Shown one piece after another: positions 15,486 to 25,512 of a DNA stretch of 60,304 bases; positions within the stretch are counted from its first letter, which is position 1, and each line of letters starts with the position of its first letter. The notes under the pieces are model-generated. The model was not told the DNA's origin. It saw only the letters and a list, made by a program, of their open reading frames with translations, and did no database searches. Position numbers and translations under genes: made by a program. The DNA is from an uncultured Alphaproteobacteria bacterium (GTDB taxonomy: Bacteria; Pseudomonadota; Alphaproteobacteria; HIMB59; GCA-002718135). The stretch covers positions 1 through 60,304 of the forward strand of contig CACEPG010000005.1 in NCBI GenBank assembly GCA_902561355.1. The letters are read 5' to 3'.

Positions 15486-17755
15486 ACTAATTCTTTTTTA
15501 TTTTCTTGTTTTGAGGAGAAATTGAACTTGATCTTATTGTCTTTTAAAGTAATTTCTACATGGCCTCCTTTGGCTAAAGTTCCAAATATTAACTCTTCTG
15601 CCATTGGTTTTTTTACTTTCTCCTGAATTATACGACCTAATTCTCGAGCACCGTATACCTCGTCATATCCCTCATTCGCTAAATATTCCTTAGCAGAACT
15701 ATCTATTGAAAGAGAAACACCTTTATCTTCTAATTGAGCCTCAACTTCTATAATAAATTTATCTACGATAGAAAGAACAATTTCTTTACTCAAATTATTA
15801 AAATGAATTATAGAATCAATTCTGTTTCTAAATTCAGGAGAAAAAATTTTATTGATAGCTTCAGAATTATCTTCACTTGATTTGATTGAATTAAAGCCAA
15901 TACGTTTCTTTGAAATATCGATAGCACCTGCATTAGTAGTCATAATTAATATCACATTCCTAAAATCTACTGTTTTTCCATTATGATCTGTTAATTTTCC
16001 ATAATCCATAACTTGCAGCAAAATGTTGAAAAGATCGTAATGTGCTTTTTCAATTTCATCTAGTAACAATACGCAGTGAGGATTTTGATCAATACCGTCG
16101 GTGAGAAGACCTCCTTGATCAAAGCCAACATATCCTGGGGGAGCGCCAATCAATCTACTTACAGTATGTCTTTCCATGTATTCAGACATATCAAATCGTA
16201 ATAATTTTACTCCTAATGTTTTGCTAAGCTGTCTTGCTACTTCAGTTTTGCCTACCCCTGTTGGTCCAGAAAATAAATATGAACCTATTGGCTTGCCATC
16301 TTCCCTCAATCCAGCTCTAGCAAGTTTGATTGATGATGAAAGCTCTTCTATTGCTTTTTCTTGTCCAAAAACAAAGTTTTTTAAATCTCTTTCTAAATTT
16401 TTGAGATTTTCTTTATCATTTTTATTAACAGATTTTGTTGGTATTCTTGCGATAAGAGCAACAACTGATTCAATATCTTTAGCTGTTATGATTTTTTTTC
16501 TTTTTGAAATAGGTATAAGATACTGAGAAGCTCCAGCTTCATCTATTACATCAATTGCTTTGTCAGGCAACTTTCTGTCTCCTAAGTACTTATTTGACAA
16601 TTCTACTGCACTTATAATAGCATCAGCAGAATATTTAATATTATGATGCTCCTCGTAATAGTTCTTTAAACCATTTAGAATTTTAATTGCTTCATCTTTT
16701 GTTGGTTCTTTAATATCAATTTTTTGAAATCTTCTTACAAGAGCTCTATCTTTTTCAAAATAATTTTTAAATTCTTTGTATGTTGTTGAACCAATACATC
16801 TAAGATTCCCATTGCTTAATGAAGGTTTTAATAAATTACTAGCATCCATAGAGCCGCCACTTGTAGCACCAGCACCTATAACTGTGTGTATTTCATCAAT
16901 AAATAAAACAGCTTTTTTTTCTTTTTGAAGATCTTTCAATACTTCTTTTAATCTTTCTTCAAAATCCCCACGGTACCTTGTTCCTGCTAGTAAAGAACCC
17001 ATATCAAGCGAGTATATAACTGCATCTTTTATTATATCTGGTACATCTTTTTCAACTATTCTCTTGGCTAATCCTTCTGCTAATGCTGTTTTACCAACTC
17101 CAGCATCTCCAACAAATAAGGGATTGTTTTTTTGTCTTCTACATAAAATTTGAATAGTCCTATCTATTTCTAATTTCCTTCCAATTAATTTATCAATTTT
17201 GCCATCTTTCGACTTTTCATTAAGATTAACACAAAATTGATCTAGAGCTTTTTTTGTTGATTTTCTTTCAGAAGATTCATTTATAAACTCTTCAACAATT
17301 TCATCAGATTCAATATTTTCTTCTACTTTTGAAATTCCATGAGAAATGTATTGGACCGCATCTAATCTGGACATATTTTGTTGTTGAAGAAAATATACAG
17401 CATGACTCTCTTTTTCTGAAAACATAGCTACAATCATATTTGCTCCAGTAACATTCTCTCGTCCACTTGATTGTACATGAATAGCTGCTCGCTGTATTAC
17501 ACGTTGAAAGCTATTTGTTAATTTTGGTTCACCTGAAAAATTATCTTTCAAATTCTCTAAATTCTTTAATATAAATTCATCCAAATTTTTTTTTAAAATT
17601 TCAACATTTACTCCACAAGCGTTAAGTACACTTAAGGCATCCTTGTCATTTGTCAAAGAAAGTAATAAATGTTCTAATGTTACAAATTCATGCTTATTAT
17701 TTGAGGCAGACTGATAAGCTTCACGAAGCGTTTGTTCTAAATTTGATGATAACAT
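15482..17755 (-). CDS. clpA: ATP-dependent Clp protease ATPase subunit ClpA
   Basis: A 757-aa Clp/Hsp100 unfoldase. It has an N-terminal Clp-N repeat domain (about 1-150), a first AAA+ module with Walker A GDAGVGKT (about 216-223) and LFIDEIHTVIGAG, and a second with GPTGVGKTE and LLLDEIEKAH, ending in the D2-small domain. It feeds substrates to ClpP. The start at 17755 overlaps the clpS stop (TAATG), and the first residues [10 protein letters not shown] match ClpA, so the longer frame to 17776 is not used. The ClpP partner is not in the window. Confidence 0.97.
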   Translation of the reverse strand: MLSSNLEQTLREAYQSASNNKHEFVTLEHLLLSLTNDKDALSVLNACGVNVEILKKNLDEFILKNLENLKDNFSGEPKLTNSFQRVIQRAAIHVQSSGRENVTGANMIVAMFSEKESHAVYFLQQQNMSRLDAVQYISHGISKVEENIESDEIVEEFINESSERKSTKKALDQFCVNLNEKSKDGKIDKLIGRKLEIDRTIQILCRRQKNNPLFVGDAGVGKTALAEGLAKRIVEKDVPDIIKDAVIYSLDMGSLLAGTRYRGDFEERLKEVLKDLQKEKKAVLFIDEIHTVIGAGATSGGSMDASNLLKPSLSNGNLRCIGSTTYKEFKNYFEKDRALVRRFQKIDIKEPTKDEAIKILNGLKNYYEEHHNIKYSADAIISAVELSNKYLGDRKLPDKAIDVIDEAGASQYLIPISKRKKIITAKDIESVVALIARIPTKSVNKNDKENLKNLERDLKNFVFGQEKAIEELSSSIKLARAGLREDGKPIGSYLFSGPTGVGKTEVARQLSKTLGVKLLRFDMSEYMERHTVSRLIGAPPGYVGFDQGGLLTDGIDQNPHCVLLLDEIEKAHYDLFNILLQVMDYGKLTDHNGKTVDFRNVILIMTTNAGAIDISKKRIGFNSIKSSEDNSEAINKIFSPEFRNRIDSIIHFNNLSKEIVLSIVDKFIIEVEAQLEDKGVSLSIDSSAKEYLANEGYDEVYGARELGRIIQEKVKKPMAEELIFGTLAKGGHVEITLKDNKIKFNFSSKQENKKELV

Positions 17756-18096
17756 TAATTTTTTTCCATAGTGCATTGCAAAGGATGTTCAAATTTTTTT
17801 GACATATCTAATACAGATTTGCATTTTGATTCAGCAACTTCAAAAGTAAATGTTCCACATACGCCAACACCATTTTTATGTACGTGGAGCATGATCTGAG
17901 TTGCCTCTTCTTGTTGTTTATTAAATATTTTTTCTAAAACCATTACTACAAATTCCATTGGTGTATAATCATCATTTAATAGCAAAACATTGTACATAGA
18001 AGGTTTTTTTGTTTTAGGCTTGGTATCTAGTAATAATCCTCTCTCAAAATCACCATCACTATTATTATTTGAATATTTGTTTGAATTTAAATTCAT
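17755..18096 (-). CDS. clpS: ClpS adaptor protein
   Basis: A 113-aa N-degron adaptor for ClpAP. The core is [26 protein letters not shown], with the NDDYTPMEF motif that binds N-terminal hydrophobic residues, then the HxxG-type segment [23 protein letters not shown]. It is translationally coupled to clpA by the TAATG overlap, the standard clpS-clpA arrangement. Confidence 0.97.
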   Translation of the reverse strand: MNLNSNKYSNNNSDGDFERGLLLDTKPKTKKPSMYNVLLLNDDYTPMEFVVMVLEKIFNKQQEEATQIMLHVHKNGVGVCGTFTFEVAESKCKSVLDMSKKFEHPLQCTMEKN

Positions 18097-18167
18097 ATTT
18101 AATTACTAAATAATCACTTTTTTTTAAATTTAAAGTAATTTTTATAATTGTTAATATCCAATCGTAT

Positions 18168-19274
18168 ATGCTATGGTTAATAAAAAAAATGAGTAATTTT
18201 TTTAGGTTTTTTGTAACACTAAGTTTTCTTTTTTTATTCTCTTTAGATGCAATAGCAAAGAAAGCAGCTATTGTTTTAGATTATGATACCAAAGAAGTGC
18301 TATTTGAAATAAACGCAGATACTCGAAATTACCCTGCCTCTTTGACAAAAATTATGACACTTTATATTACTTTTGATTACCTTAAAAAAGGTAAACTAAA
18401 AAATAAAACGTTATTAAAAGTTTCGAAAAAAGCTGCTTCTAAAAAACCAAGTAAACTTTATTTAGAACCAGGTTCATCTATTAGAGTTGAAGATGCTATC
18501 TTTGCACTAATTATAAAATCAGCAAATGATGTTGCTGCTGTTGTTGCTGAAAATATTAGTGGATCTGAACAAGAATTTTCCAAACTAATGACCAAATACG
18601 CTCATGATTTAGGAATGCATAATACAAACTTCAAAAATGCTTCAGGTTTACATCATAAATCTCAATTAACTACTGCTAGAGACATTGCAACTTTATCGCA
18701 TGCACTTATTAAAAATTTCCCAAACAAATATAAATTGTTTAGTAGTGAAAAATTTACATATGCAGGTAAGACATATAAAACACATAACAAATTAATGCTA
18801 AACTATGAAGGTGCAGATGGGATTAAAACTGGTTATATTAGCAAATCTGGTTATCAATTAGCTTTTTCTGCTGTTCGAGAAAATAAAAGATTAATAGGGG
18901 TAATCTTTGGTGGTGATTCAGGGTCGCAAAGAAACAAATCTCTTAAAATAATTATGGATAAAGAATTTGCAGAATTAAATATTTCTAAAAAAAAATCTAA
19001 GGTAATAGTTTCAAATAAAAATATTAAATCAAATGATTCATATTCAATAGTAGTAGGAACTTTTAAATATAAAAATAATGCAGATAAACAATTAAAATTA
19101 ATAAAAAGTAAATACCCCAAAACAACAAATAATAAAAATGCTCTAATAGTTTTAATTAAAGCAGGAGGTAAACAACTTTATGAGTCACGTTTTGAAAATT
19201 TTTCAAAAAATGAAGCCTATAAAGCTTGTAAAAGATTGAAAAAATATAACAGAGATTGCTTTATTAGATCTTAA
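18168..19274 (+). CDS. D-alanyl-D-alanine carboxypeptidase (DacA-like) with C-terminal SPOR domain
   Basis: A 368-aa S11-family penicillin-binding protein. A signal peptide covers roughly residues 1-30. The serine active site is SLTK (58-61), followed by SAN (118-120) and KTG (220-222), all in the expected order. The last ~80 residues (YSIVVGTFKYKNNADKQL and onward) look like a SPOR domain, which binds denuded glycan at division sites, so the enzyme probably trims peptidoglycan at the septum. MSNFF at 18189 is an alternative start. The 3' end overlaps the convergent phosphomannomutase gene by 11 bp. Confidence 0.93.
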   Translation: MLWLIKKMSNFFRFFVTLSFLFLFSLDAIAKKAAIVLDYDTKEVLFEINADTRNYPASLTKIMTLYITFDYLKKGKLKNKTLLKVSKKAASKKPSKLYLEPGSSIRVEDAIFALIIKSANDVAAVVAENISGSEQEFSKLMTKYAHDLGMHNTNFKNASGLHHKSQLTTARDIATLSHALIKNFPNKYKLFSSEKFTYAGKTYKTHNKLMLNYEGADGIKTGYISKSGYQLAFSAVRENKRLIGVIFGGDSGSQRNKSLKIIMDKEFAELNISKKKSKVIVSNKNIKSNDSYSIVVGTFKYKNNADKQLKLIKSKYPKTTNNKNALIVLIKAGGKQLYESRFENFSKNEAYKACKRLKKYNRDCFIRS

Positions 19275-20670
19275 ACTTATAGCTAACACCACTTAAATGA
19301 AGTTGTTCTTCAATAATACTTAGAAGAGACAATAAACCATCTTTACTAATAGCTTCTGCTCTACATGTTAACTGGTTTTGTGTATTGCTTGCACGCATTA
19401 AAAACCACCCATCTTTAGTTTCAACACGTACCCCATCAATATCTATAATTTTTCCTTCAATATTCCTTAATCGATCTTTAACTTCATCTATTATTATAAA
19501 CTTTCTAACTTCCTCAACATCAAATCGAGTTTCAGGAGTTGAAAAAGTTTTAGGGAAAACATCAATTAACTCACTTAATGATTGCTTGGTGTTTCCTAAA
19601 ATTCTTAACAATCTTAATCCAACATACATAGCATCATCATAACCAAAAAAATCATCAGAATAACAGACATGACCACTCATTTCACCTGAAAGAGGTGAAG
19701 ATAATTCTTTCATTTTTTCTTTTATCGGTGAGTGCCCGGTTTTAGACATTATAGGATCACAATTCATTTTAATAGCTTCATCAAAAAAAACTTTGCTACA
19801 TTTTACATCCATAATAATTTTTGGATTTTTGTAAAGTTTTGAAATCTCGGAACATAGTATAAGCATGTACTGATCTGCCCAGACAATATTACCTTTATTG
19901 TCAATAACACCTAATCTATCACCATCACCATCAAAAGCTAAACCAATATCACATTTATTTTCTAAAACTGTATTTATTAGCTGTTCCATATTTTTTGGCA
20001 CAGTAGGATCTGGATGATGGTTTGGAAAGTTACCATCAACTTCTGCATTAATTATAATATTCTCTGTATTAATTAATTGAGAAGTAATTTGATTTATAAC
20101 TGAGCCCATGGCTCCATTACCTGTATCCCAAGCAACTTTAATATGTTTATTTATATTTATATTGTGAAGAATTCTTGAAATGTATTTTTGTACAATAGAT
20201 TTCTTATGGATGCTTCCTTTATTTGAAGTTATTTCATTTTGATTAATTAAAGTTTGAAGATTTTTAATTTCATCAGAAAAAAAAGAATGCTTATTTAAAA
20301 CCATTTTAAAACCATTGTATTCTGAAGGGTTATGCGATCCTGTAACCATAATTGCAGCATCTGAATTAAGATGAAAATCAGCAAAATAAATCATTGGCGT
20401 TGGACCCATTCCAACGTCAAAAACATCAGCTCCTGAATCTTTTAAACCATAACAAAGAGCTTCATGTAATGCTGGAGAAGTTAATCTACCATCATATCCT
20501 GTTACAATTTTATTTGAATTTAATTTTTTTTTAACAATTTGGCCAAAAGTTCTTCCAATTGTGTATGCGGTATTATTATTAAGATTATTGCCAACAATAC
20601 CTCTTATATCATATTCTCTTAAAACTTCTGGATCAAAACTTTCAACAGAAAAATTATTTTCCAACACCAT
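19264..20670 (-). CDS. Phosphomannomutase/phosphoglucomutase (alpha-D-phosphohexomutase)
   Basis: A 468-aa phosphohexomutase. The phosphoserine loop is VTGSHNPSEYNG, the metal-binding loop is FDGDGDRLGV, the sugar-specificity loop is GEMSGHVCY (GEMSGH is typical of PMM/PGM), and the C-terminal phosphate-binding loop is RASNTQN. It interconverts hexose-1-P and hexose-6-P to supply nucleotide sugars. The ATG at 20670 lies inside the end of the upstream UDP-glucose dehydrogenase gene (17-bp overlap), giving an envelope-sugar operon. Confidence 0.94.
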   Translation of the reverse strand: MVLENNFSVESFDPEVLREYDIRGIVGNNLNNNTAYTIGRTFGQIVKKKLNSNKIVTGYDGRLTSPALHEALCYGLKDSGADVFDVGMGPTPMIYFADFHLNSDAAIMVTGSHNPSEYNGFKMVLNKHSFFSDEIKNLQTLINQNEITSNKGSIHKKSIVQKYISRILHNININKHIKVAWDTGNGAMGSVINQITSQLINTENIIINAEVDGNFPNHHPDPTVPKNMEQLINTVLENKCDIGLAFDGDGDRLGVIDNKGNIVWADQYMLILCSEISKLYKNPKIIMDVKCSKVFFDEAIKMNCDPIMSKTGHSPIKEKMKELSSPLSGEMSGHVCYSDDFFGYDDAMYVGLRLLRILGNTKQSLSELIDVFPKTFSTPETRFDVEEVRKFIIIDEVKDRLRNIEGKIIDIDGVRVETKDGWFLMRASNTQNQLTCRAEAISKDGLLSLLSIIEEQLHLSGVSYKFKI

Positions 20671-21955
20671 AATACTCAAATCCTATTTGTTCCAATTCAG
20701 ATGGGTTGTAAATATTTCTTAAATCAAAAATTACAAGATCCTTCAATTTTTCTTTTATTTTATTTAAATCCAGGGCGCGAAATTCATTCCATTCTGTAGC
20801 AATTATTACACAATTTGCTGATCTGCACGCCTCATAGGCAGAGTTACATAATATTAATTCTTTTAATATAGATTTTGCACTTTTCATTCCTTGCGGATCA
20901 TAAGTTTGAATTTTAATGCCTTTTTTTATAAATTCTTTTGCAATTTTAATTGAAGTAGAATCGCGTACATCGTTTGTATTTGGCTTAAAGCTTAATCCTA
21001 ACAAGGCTATGGTATTACCTTGTTTAAAATTTTTTAATTTTATTATTTTTTGTGCAATATTGGTTGGTCTAACCTCATTAGATTTCATAACTGCATCTAA
21101 AATAGAAAAATCTAAATCATGTTTGTAAGCAGTATTTACAAATGCTTTAACATCTTTAGGAAAGCAAGAACCTCCAAAACCTGGTCCGGCATGAAGAAAT
21201 TTAGAACCAATACGTTTATCTATTCCCATAGCTTTTGCAACATCTTGAACATTAGCTCCTACCTTTTCACATAAATCAGCGATTTGATTAATAAATCCAA
21301 TTTTTGTAGCTAAAAAACTATTTGAAGCATATTTAATCACCTCAGATGTTTCAATAGATGTTGAGACTATTGGAGTTTCAATTAAATTAAGTGGCCTGTA
21401 TAATTCACGCATAATATTTTCTGATTTTTTTGACTCAGTTCCTAAAACAATTCTATCAGGGCGCATAAAATCATTAATTGCAGAACCCTCTCTCAAAAAC
21501 TCCGGGTTTGAAACAACATCAAATTTATTTAGATCTAATTTTTTTGAAATTATTTTTTTTAATTTAGTTGTTGTTCCAACTGGTACAGTAGACTTTGTAA
21601 CAACAACACAGTAATCTTTAATATGTTTACTAAGTTCTACAGCAACATCCCAAACTGCACTTAAATCTGCATCATTTTCTAATCTTTTTGTAGGAGTTCC
21701 TACTGTAATGAAAACTACATTTGCATCTTCAACAGCTTCCGCGATCGAAGGTGTAAAACTTAAAAGTTTAGTATCATTTAAATGTTTGTTCAACAAGCCA
21801 TCAATCCCAGGTTCAAAAAAAGGACATTTTGCATTTTTTAATTTATCTATTCTGCTTTTATCTTTATCCACACATACTGTCTCATAGCCAAATTCAGCAA
21901 AACAAGCACCTGTGATTAAACCAACATAACCAGTACCAACTACAACTAATTTCAT
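20654..21955 (-). CDS. UDP-glucose 6-dehydrogenase
   Basis: A 433-aa UDP-glucose/GDP-mannose dehydrogenase. It has an N-terminal NAD fold GTGYVGLITGACFAEFGY (residues 7-24), TVGTPT, TKSTVPVGTT, the catalytic Cys in GPGFGGSCFPKD, and LSFKPNTNDVRDS in the C-terminal substrate domain. It makes UDP-glucuronate for polysaccharides. Ugd is preferred over GDP-mannose dehydrogenase from overall similarity and the partner phosphohexomutase; that choice is inference. Confidence 0.93.
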   Translation of the reverse strand: MKLVVVGTGYVGLITGACFAEFGYETVCVDKDKSRIDKLKNAKCPFFEPGIDGLLNKHLNDTKLLSFTPSIAEAVEDANVVFITVGTPTKRLENDADLSAVWDVAVELSKHIKDYCVVVTKSTVPVGTTTKLKKIISKKLDLNKFDVVSNPEFLREGSAINDFMRPDRIVLGTESKKSENIMRELYRPLNLIETPIVSTSIETSEVIKYASNSFLATKIGFINQIADLCEKVGANVQDVAKAMGIDKRIGSKFLHAGPGFGGSCFPKDVKAFVNTAYKHDLDFSILDAVMKSNEVRPTNIAQKIIKLKNFKQGNTIALLGLSFKPNTNDVRDSTSIKIAKEFIKKGIKIQTYDPQGMKSAKSILKELILCNSAYEACRSANCVIIATEWNEFRALDLNKIKEKLKDLVIFDLRNIYNPSELEQIGFEYYGVGK

Positions 21956-22032
21956 ATATTTCTTCTACACTATTATATATGTTATTTTAACTTTTGATTA
22001 ATCTTCAATTTAAATAGATTTAAGATATTTTC

Positions 22033-23049
22033 TTATATTTTGTGTACAGTTCCTCTTTCAATAATTATAGGTTTTGCTAAAAAAGATTGAGGTTTATAAT
22101 TTTTTTTATCCATATCAAGAAGCATATCCAGAGCTTTTAAACCCATCTCTTTTCTAGGATGTCTAACAGCGGTCAGGGCTGGACTAGTTAAAGTTTCAAC
22201 AACAGGTCCATCGAATGTAATTATTGAAATATCTTTTCCAATTGCTTTACCTAATTCTTTACAAGCCTTAATAGCTCCAACACCAGAATATTCTGTTGAG
22301 CATATTAAAGCTGTAATTTCTGGATTTTTTTTTAACATTTTTTTTATGAGACTGGCGCTTTGTTCAGGCTCTTCTGTTTTAACGGTTAAATAATATTTTT
22401 TGTTAAATTTTATTTTATTTTTTTTAAGAGATTTTATATATCCTTGCTGTCTTTGAAATGCAAAGTTGTAATTTTCAACAATATTAATATAACCAATATT
22501 TTTGTGATTTCTTTCAATTAAATATTTCATTATTAAATTAACACTACCTTCATTATCTAAATCTACCCAAGAATTATTTTTTAAATCTTTTGTTCTTCCC
22601 CAAGTAACAAATTTAATTTTATTTTTTTTTAGAATTTTTATTCTATAATCATTTGTTTTTAAATTATGTAAGATAATTTTATCTACTTTTTGAACATGTA
22701 TTAACTTTTCATAAGCTTTTATTTCTTCCTCAACATTATTAGCGAACATCATAAAAAATTGAATATCTTCTGAATGTATTTTACTATTCATACCTGCAAT
22801 AAATTCAAAAAAAGATGATTGATTTAAAAGATTTGAATTTAATCCATATAATGGAACTATAAATCCTACAGTTTTAGATTTTCCAGAAGCAAGTCTACTT
22901 GCATTTGGATTTGGGGAATAATTATATTTTTTTGCAAATTTCTCTACTCTTGTCCTTGTTTTATCACTAACATCTGAATAACCTCCAAGTGCTCTAGATA
23001 CAGTAGTAATAGATAACCCAAGTTTTCTTGACAAAGTTCTTATATCCAT
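22033..23049 (-). CDS. LacI-family transcriptional repressor of the sugar region
   Basis: A 338-aa LacI/GalR regulator. The helix-turn-helix is at the N-terminus (MDIRTLSRKLGLSITTVSRALGGYSDVS), with the hinge NPNASRLASGKSKTVGFIVP and a periplasmic-binding-protein-like effector domain containing FVTWGR, ICSTEYSGVGAIKACKELG and a C-terminal LTSPALTAVRHPRKEMG. It is divergent from the aglE-like gene. A perfect 16-bp palindrome lies between them and related ones lie at 30448 and 35828, so it probably represses the importers and itself. The inducer is likely an alpha-glucoside-like sugar, by analogy with AglR. Confidence 0.94.
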   Translation of the reverse strand: MDIRTLSRKLGLSITTVSRALGGYSDVSDKTRTRVEKFAKKYNYSPNPNASRLASGKSKTVGFIVPLYGLNSNLLNQSSFFEFIAGMNSKIHSEDIQFFMMFANNVEEEIKAYEKLIHVQKVDKIILHNLKTNDYRIKILKKNKIKFVTWGRTKDLKNNSWVDLDNEGSVNLIMKYLIERNHKNIGYINIVENYNFAFQRQQGYIKSLKKNKIKFNKKYYLTVKTEEPEQSASLIKKMLKKNPEITALICSTEYSGVGAIKACKELGKAIGKDISIITFDGPVVETLTSPALTAVRHPRKEMGLKALDMLLDMDKKNYKPQSFLAKPIIIERGTVHKI

Positions 23050-23097
23050 AATTTAAACTTTTATTAACATATATAATGGTAAGTAACACATAATCAA

Positions 23098-23126
23098 TTG
23101 ACAACCAAAACGTTTTGGTAAAAAAT
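23098..23126 (+). promoter_or_regulatory. aglE-like promoter with LacI operator in the spacer
   Basis: A consensus -35 hexamer TTGACA (23098-23103) is followed by the perfect palindrome ACCAAAACGTTTTGGT (23104-23119) and an A/T-rich -10 candidate (AAAAAT at 23121-23126, 17-bp spacer). The operator fills the spacer, the classical position for repression. GGAGG precedes the ATG at 23155. Confidence 0.85.
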
Positions 23127-23154
23127 AATCTATATTTATAAATATGGAGGACTA

Positions 23155-24462
23155 ATGAATTATTTTACAAAAATTTTATTAGCTACCTTTTCCTCATTTG
23201 TAATTAGCTTTTCTGCTTTTGCAGGTGGACACTATACTGGTCCTGATTTATCTGGACAAAAAGTAGTTATGTTTGGTCCATGGTTGTCACCAGAGCAAGA
23301 AACAATGAGAGAAGTAGGTGCTATTTTTGAAAAAGCTACGGGAGCAACTTTTGAATATGGTGGATCTGATAGTTTTGAACAACAAGTAATGATTGATCTT
23401 AAAGCAGGTAGTGCTGCTGATTTAGTTGTGTTCCCTCAACCAGGTCTGGCAGCAAATGCTGCTGCAATGGGAGGGCTAGTACCGCTTGGAAATGATATAA
23501 AACAAATGGTATTGGATAATTATGCTGCTGGTCAATCATGGATTGATCTTTCAACATATGCAGATGAAAATGGCAATGATCAATTCAATGCTATTTTCTT
23601 CAGAACAAATGTAAAAAGCTTAGTATGGTATTCTCCAGACAACTTCGAAGATAATGGATATGAAGTTCCTGGATCTATGGAAGAACTAATTGCTCTTACA
23701 AGAAAAATGGCTTCAGATGGAAATACTCCATGGTGCATAGGTTTAGGTTCAGGTGCTGCAACAGGATGGCCTGCGACTGACTGGATGGAGGACATTATGC
23801 TTAGAACTCATTCGCCTGATGTTTATGACATGTGGGTTTCAAATGAAATGCCTTTTAATGATCCAAGAGTTTTAGAAGCAATGGATTTCTTTGGTTCATT
23901 TGCACTAAACGATAGCTTTGTTAATGGTGGATCTAAAGCAGTTGCTACAACTGATTTTAGAGACGCTCCTAATGGACTATTTACTTCTCCAGCTGAATGT
24001 ATGATGCATAGACAAGCAAGTTTCATTCCTGCATTCTTCCCAGAAGGTGTGGAAGCTGGTGTAGATTATGACTTCTTTTATTTTCCTGCTTACGCAACAA
24101 AAGATCTTGGAACTCCAGTTCTTGGAGCAGGAACTTTAGTAGCTGCAACTAATGATAATCCGGCTACTATAGAATTCATGAAGTTCTTAATGCATCCGGA
24201 ACCGCATGAATATTGGATGGCTAAAGGAGGCTTTTTAACTCCTCACAAAGGTGTTGATGGAAGCAAGTATGCTAGTGATACTTTTAGAAAACTTGGTGAA
24301 ATTCTAACAGGTGCTACAACTTTTAGATTTGATGCTTCTGATTTAATGCCTGGCGCTATTGGTGCTGGAAGTTTCTGGACAGGTATGGTTGACTATACCA
24401 ATGGAAAATCAGCTAAAGATGTAGCTGATGCGATCCAAGATAGTTGGGACGCAATTAAATAA
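23155..24462 (+). CDS. Sugar ABC transporter substrate-binding protein (AglE-like)
   Basis: A 435-aa CUT1 extracellular solute-binding protein with a signal peptide ending near AFAGGH (residues 20-25). The mature protein has the two-lobed pattern with WLSPEQETMREVGAIFEKATGA, YGGSDSFEQQVMIDLKAG, a Trp-rich binding region and LMHPEPHEYWMAKGGFLTPHKGV, closest to alpha-glucoside binding protein AglE. Base composition is more GC-rich than its neighbours, as usual for highly expressed binding proteins. A strong terminator follows, so it is probably made in excess over the permeases. Confidence 0.92.
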   Translation: MNYFTKILLATFSSFVISFSAFAGGHYTGPDLSGQKVVMFGPWLSPEQETMREVGAIFEKATGATFEYGGSDSFEQQVMIDLKAGSAADLVVFPQPGLAANAAAMGGLVPLGNDIKQMVLDNYAAGQSWIDLSTYADENGNDQFNAIFFRTNVKSLVWYSPDNFEDNGYEVPGSMEELIALTRKMASDGNTPWCIGLGSGAATGWPATDWMEDIMLRTHSPDVYDMWVSNEMPFNDPRVLEAMDFFGSFALNDSFVNGGSKAVATTDFRDAPNGLFTSPAECMMHRQASFIPAFFPEGVEAGVDYDFFYFPAYATKDLGTPVLGAGTLVAATNDNPATIEFMKFLMHPEPHEYWMAKGGFLTPHKGVDGSKYASDTFRKLGEILTGATTFRFDASDLMPGAIGAGSFWTGMVDYTNGKSAKDVADAIQDSWDAIK

Positions 24463-24476
24463 TAATACCTCCATAA

Positions 24477-24512
24477 ACAGGCGAACAATTTACTTGTTCG
24501 CCTGTTTTTTTT
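24477..24512 (+). terminator. Partial terminator between binding-protein and permease genes
   Basis: A perfect 12-bp stem, ACAGGCGAACAA/TTGTTCGCCTGT, with a 5-nt loop, followed by eight T. It lies 14 bp after the binding-protein stop and 17 bp before the first permease. It should stop most transcripts and leave some read-through. Confidence 0.92.
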
Positions 24513-24528
24513 ATATATTTACTTATTA

Positions 24529-25512
24529 ATGAGTGTCTTCAATTTAGTATCTATTGTTTTTTTAGGAATATTATTTTTTATATTATATTTCCATATTTCA
24601 AATTACATCTTAGATTTATATGATAATAGATCTTATAGAAGATTTAAATTTGAAAACTCTTTTAGAGTTGTAATTTTTATAGCGCCGGCATTTATTATTT
24701 TATTTATATTTATACTATACCCTGTTTTTGAAACAATAAGACTAAGTTTTTATGATAAATTTGGAAGAGAGTTTGTAGGATTATATAATTATAATTGGGC
24801 TATTAATGATCCTGAATTTAAAAGAAGTATTTTAAATAATTTAGGATGGCTATTAATTGTTCCAACATTGAGTACTTTTTTTGGCCTAGTTATAGCAAGT
24901 TTGTCAGATAGAGTTTGGTGGGGATCAATAGCAAAATCTATTATTTTTATGCCAATGGCAATTTCTTTCGTAGGCGCTGGTGTAATTTGGAAATTTATTT
25001 ATGAATATAGAGGACCGGGAGATACGCAAATTGGATTTTTGAATGCAATAATCGTGTCTTTTGGTTATGAGCCCCAGGCTTGGCTAACTATTCCAATTTG
25101 GAATAATGTATTTTTGATGACTATAATGATATGGATCCAAACTGGATTGGCATTAGTAATTTTTAGTGCAGCCCTTAGAGGTATTCCAAAAGAAATGCTG
25201 GAAGCAGCAAGAATAGATGGAGCAAGTGAATTAAAAATTTTTTTTTCTTTAGTTATACCTTACCTTGAGCAAACAATTTTAGTTATTTGGACAATTATAA
25301 CAATTCTTGTTTTAAAAATATTTGATATCATTTTTGCTATGACTAATGGAGAATGGCAGACAGGTGTATTAGCAAATTTAATGTATGATTGGATGTTTAG
25401 AGGAGGTGGTGACTCTGGTAGGGGTAGCGTATTAGCAATAGTCATAATGATAGGAGTTGTCCCTATTATGGCTTGGAATATCTATAAACATAGACAAGAA
25501 CAAAAAATATAA
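24529..25512 (+). CDS. Sugar ABC transporter permease (AglF/MalF-like)
   Basis: A 327-aa CUT1 permease. An N-terminal membrane segment (residues 5-27) precedes the standard six-helix core beginning at FRVVIFIAPAFIILF. The EAA loop that contacts the ATPase is EMLEAARIDGASELKIFFSLVIPYLEQ. It overlaps the next permease start by 1 bp (TAATG). With the AglE-like protein and the AglG-like permease it forms an alpha-glucoside-type importer; the ATPase gene is about 9 kb downstream. Confidence 0.92.
   Translation: MSVFNLVSIVFLGILFFILYFHISNYILDLYDNRSYRRFKFENSFRVVIFIAPAFIILFIFILYPVFETIRLSFYDKFGREFVGLYNYNWAINDPEFKRSILNNLGWLLIVPTLSTFFGLVIASLSDRVWWGSIAKSIIFMPMAISFVGAGVIWKFIYEYRGPGDTQIGFLNAIIVSFGYEPQAWLTIPIWNNVFLMTIMIWIQTGLALVIFSAALRGIPKEMLEAARIDGASELKIFFSLVIPYLEQTILVIWTIITILVLKIFDIIFAMTNGEWQTGVLANLMYDWMFRGGGDSGRGSVLAIVIMIGVVPIMAWNIYKHRQEQKI

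Noticed and set aside
16176-16526. Open frame of 116 codons on the plus strand
   Set aside because: It is antisense to clpA, low in complexity, and has no recognisable domain or start signal; clpA is unambiguous here.
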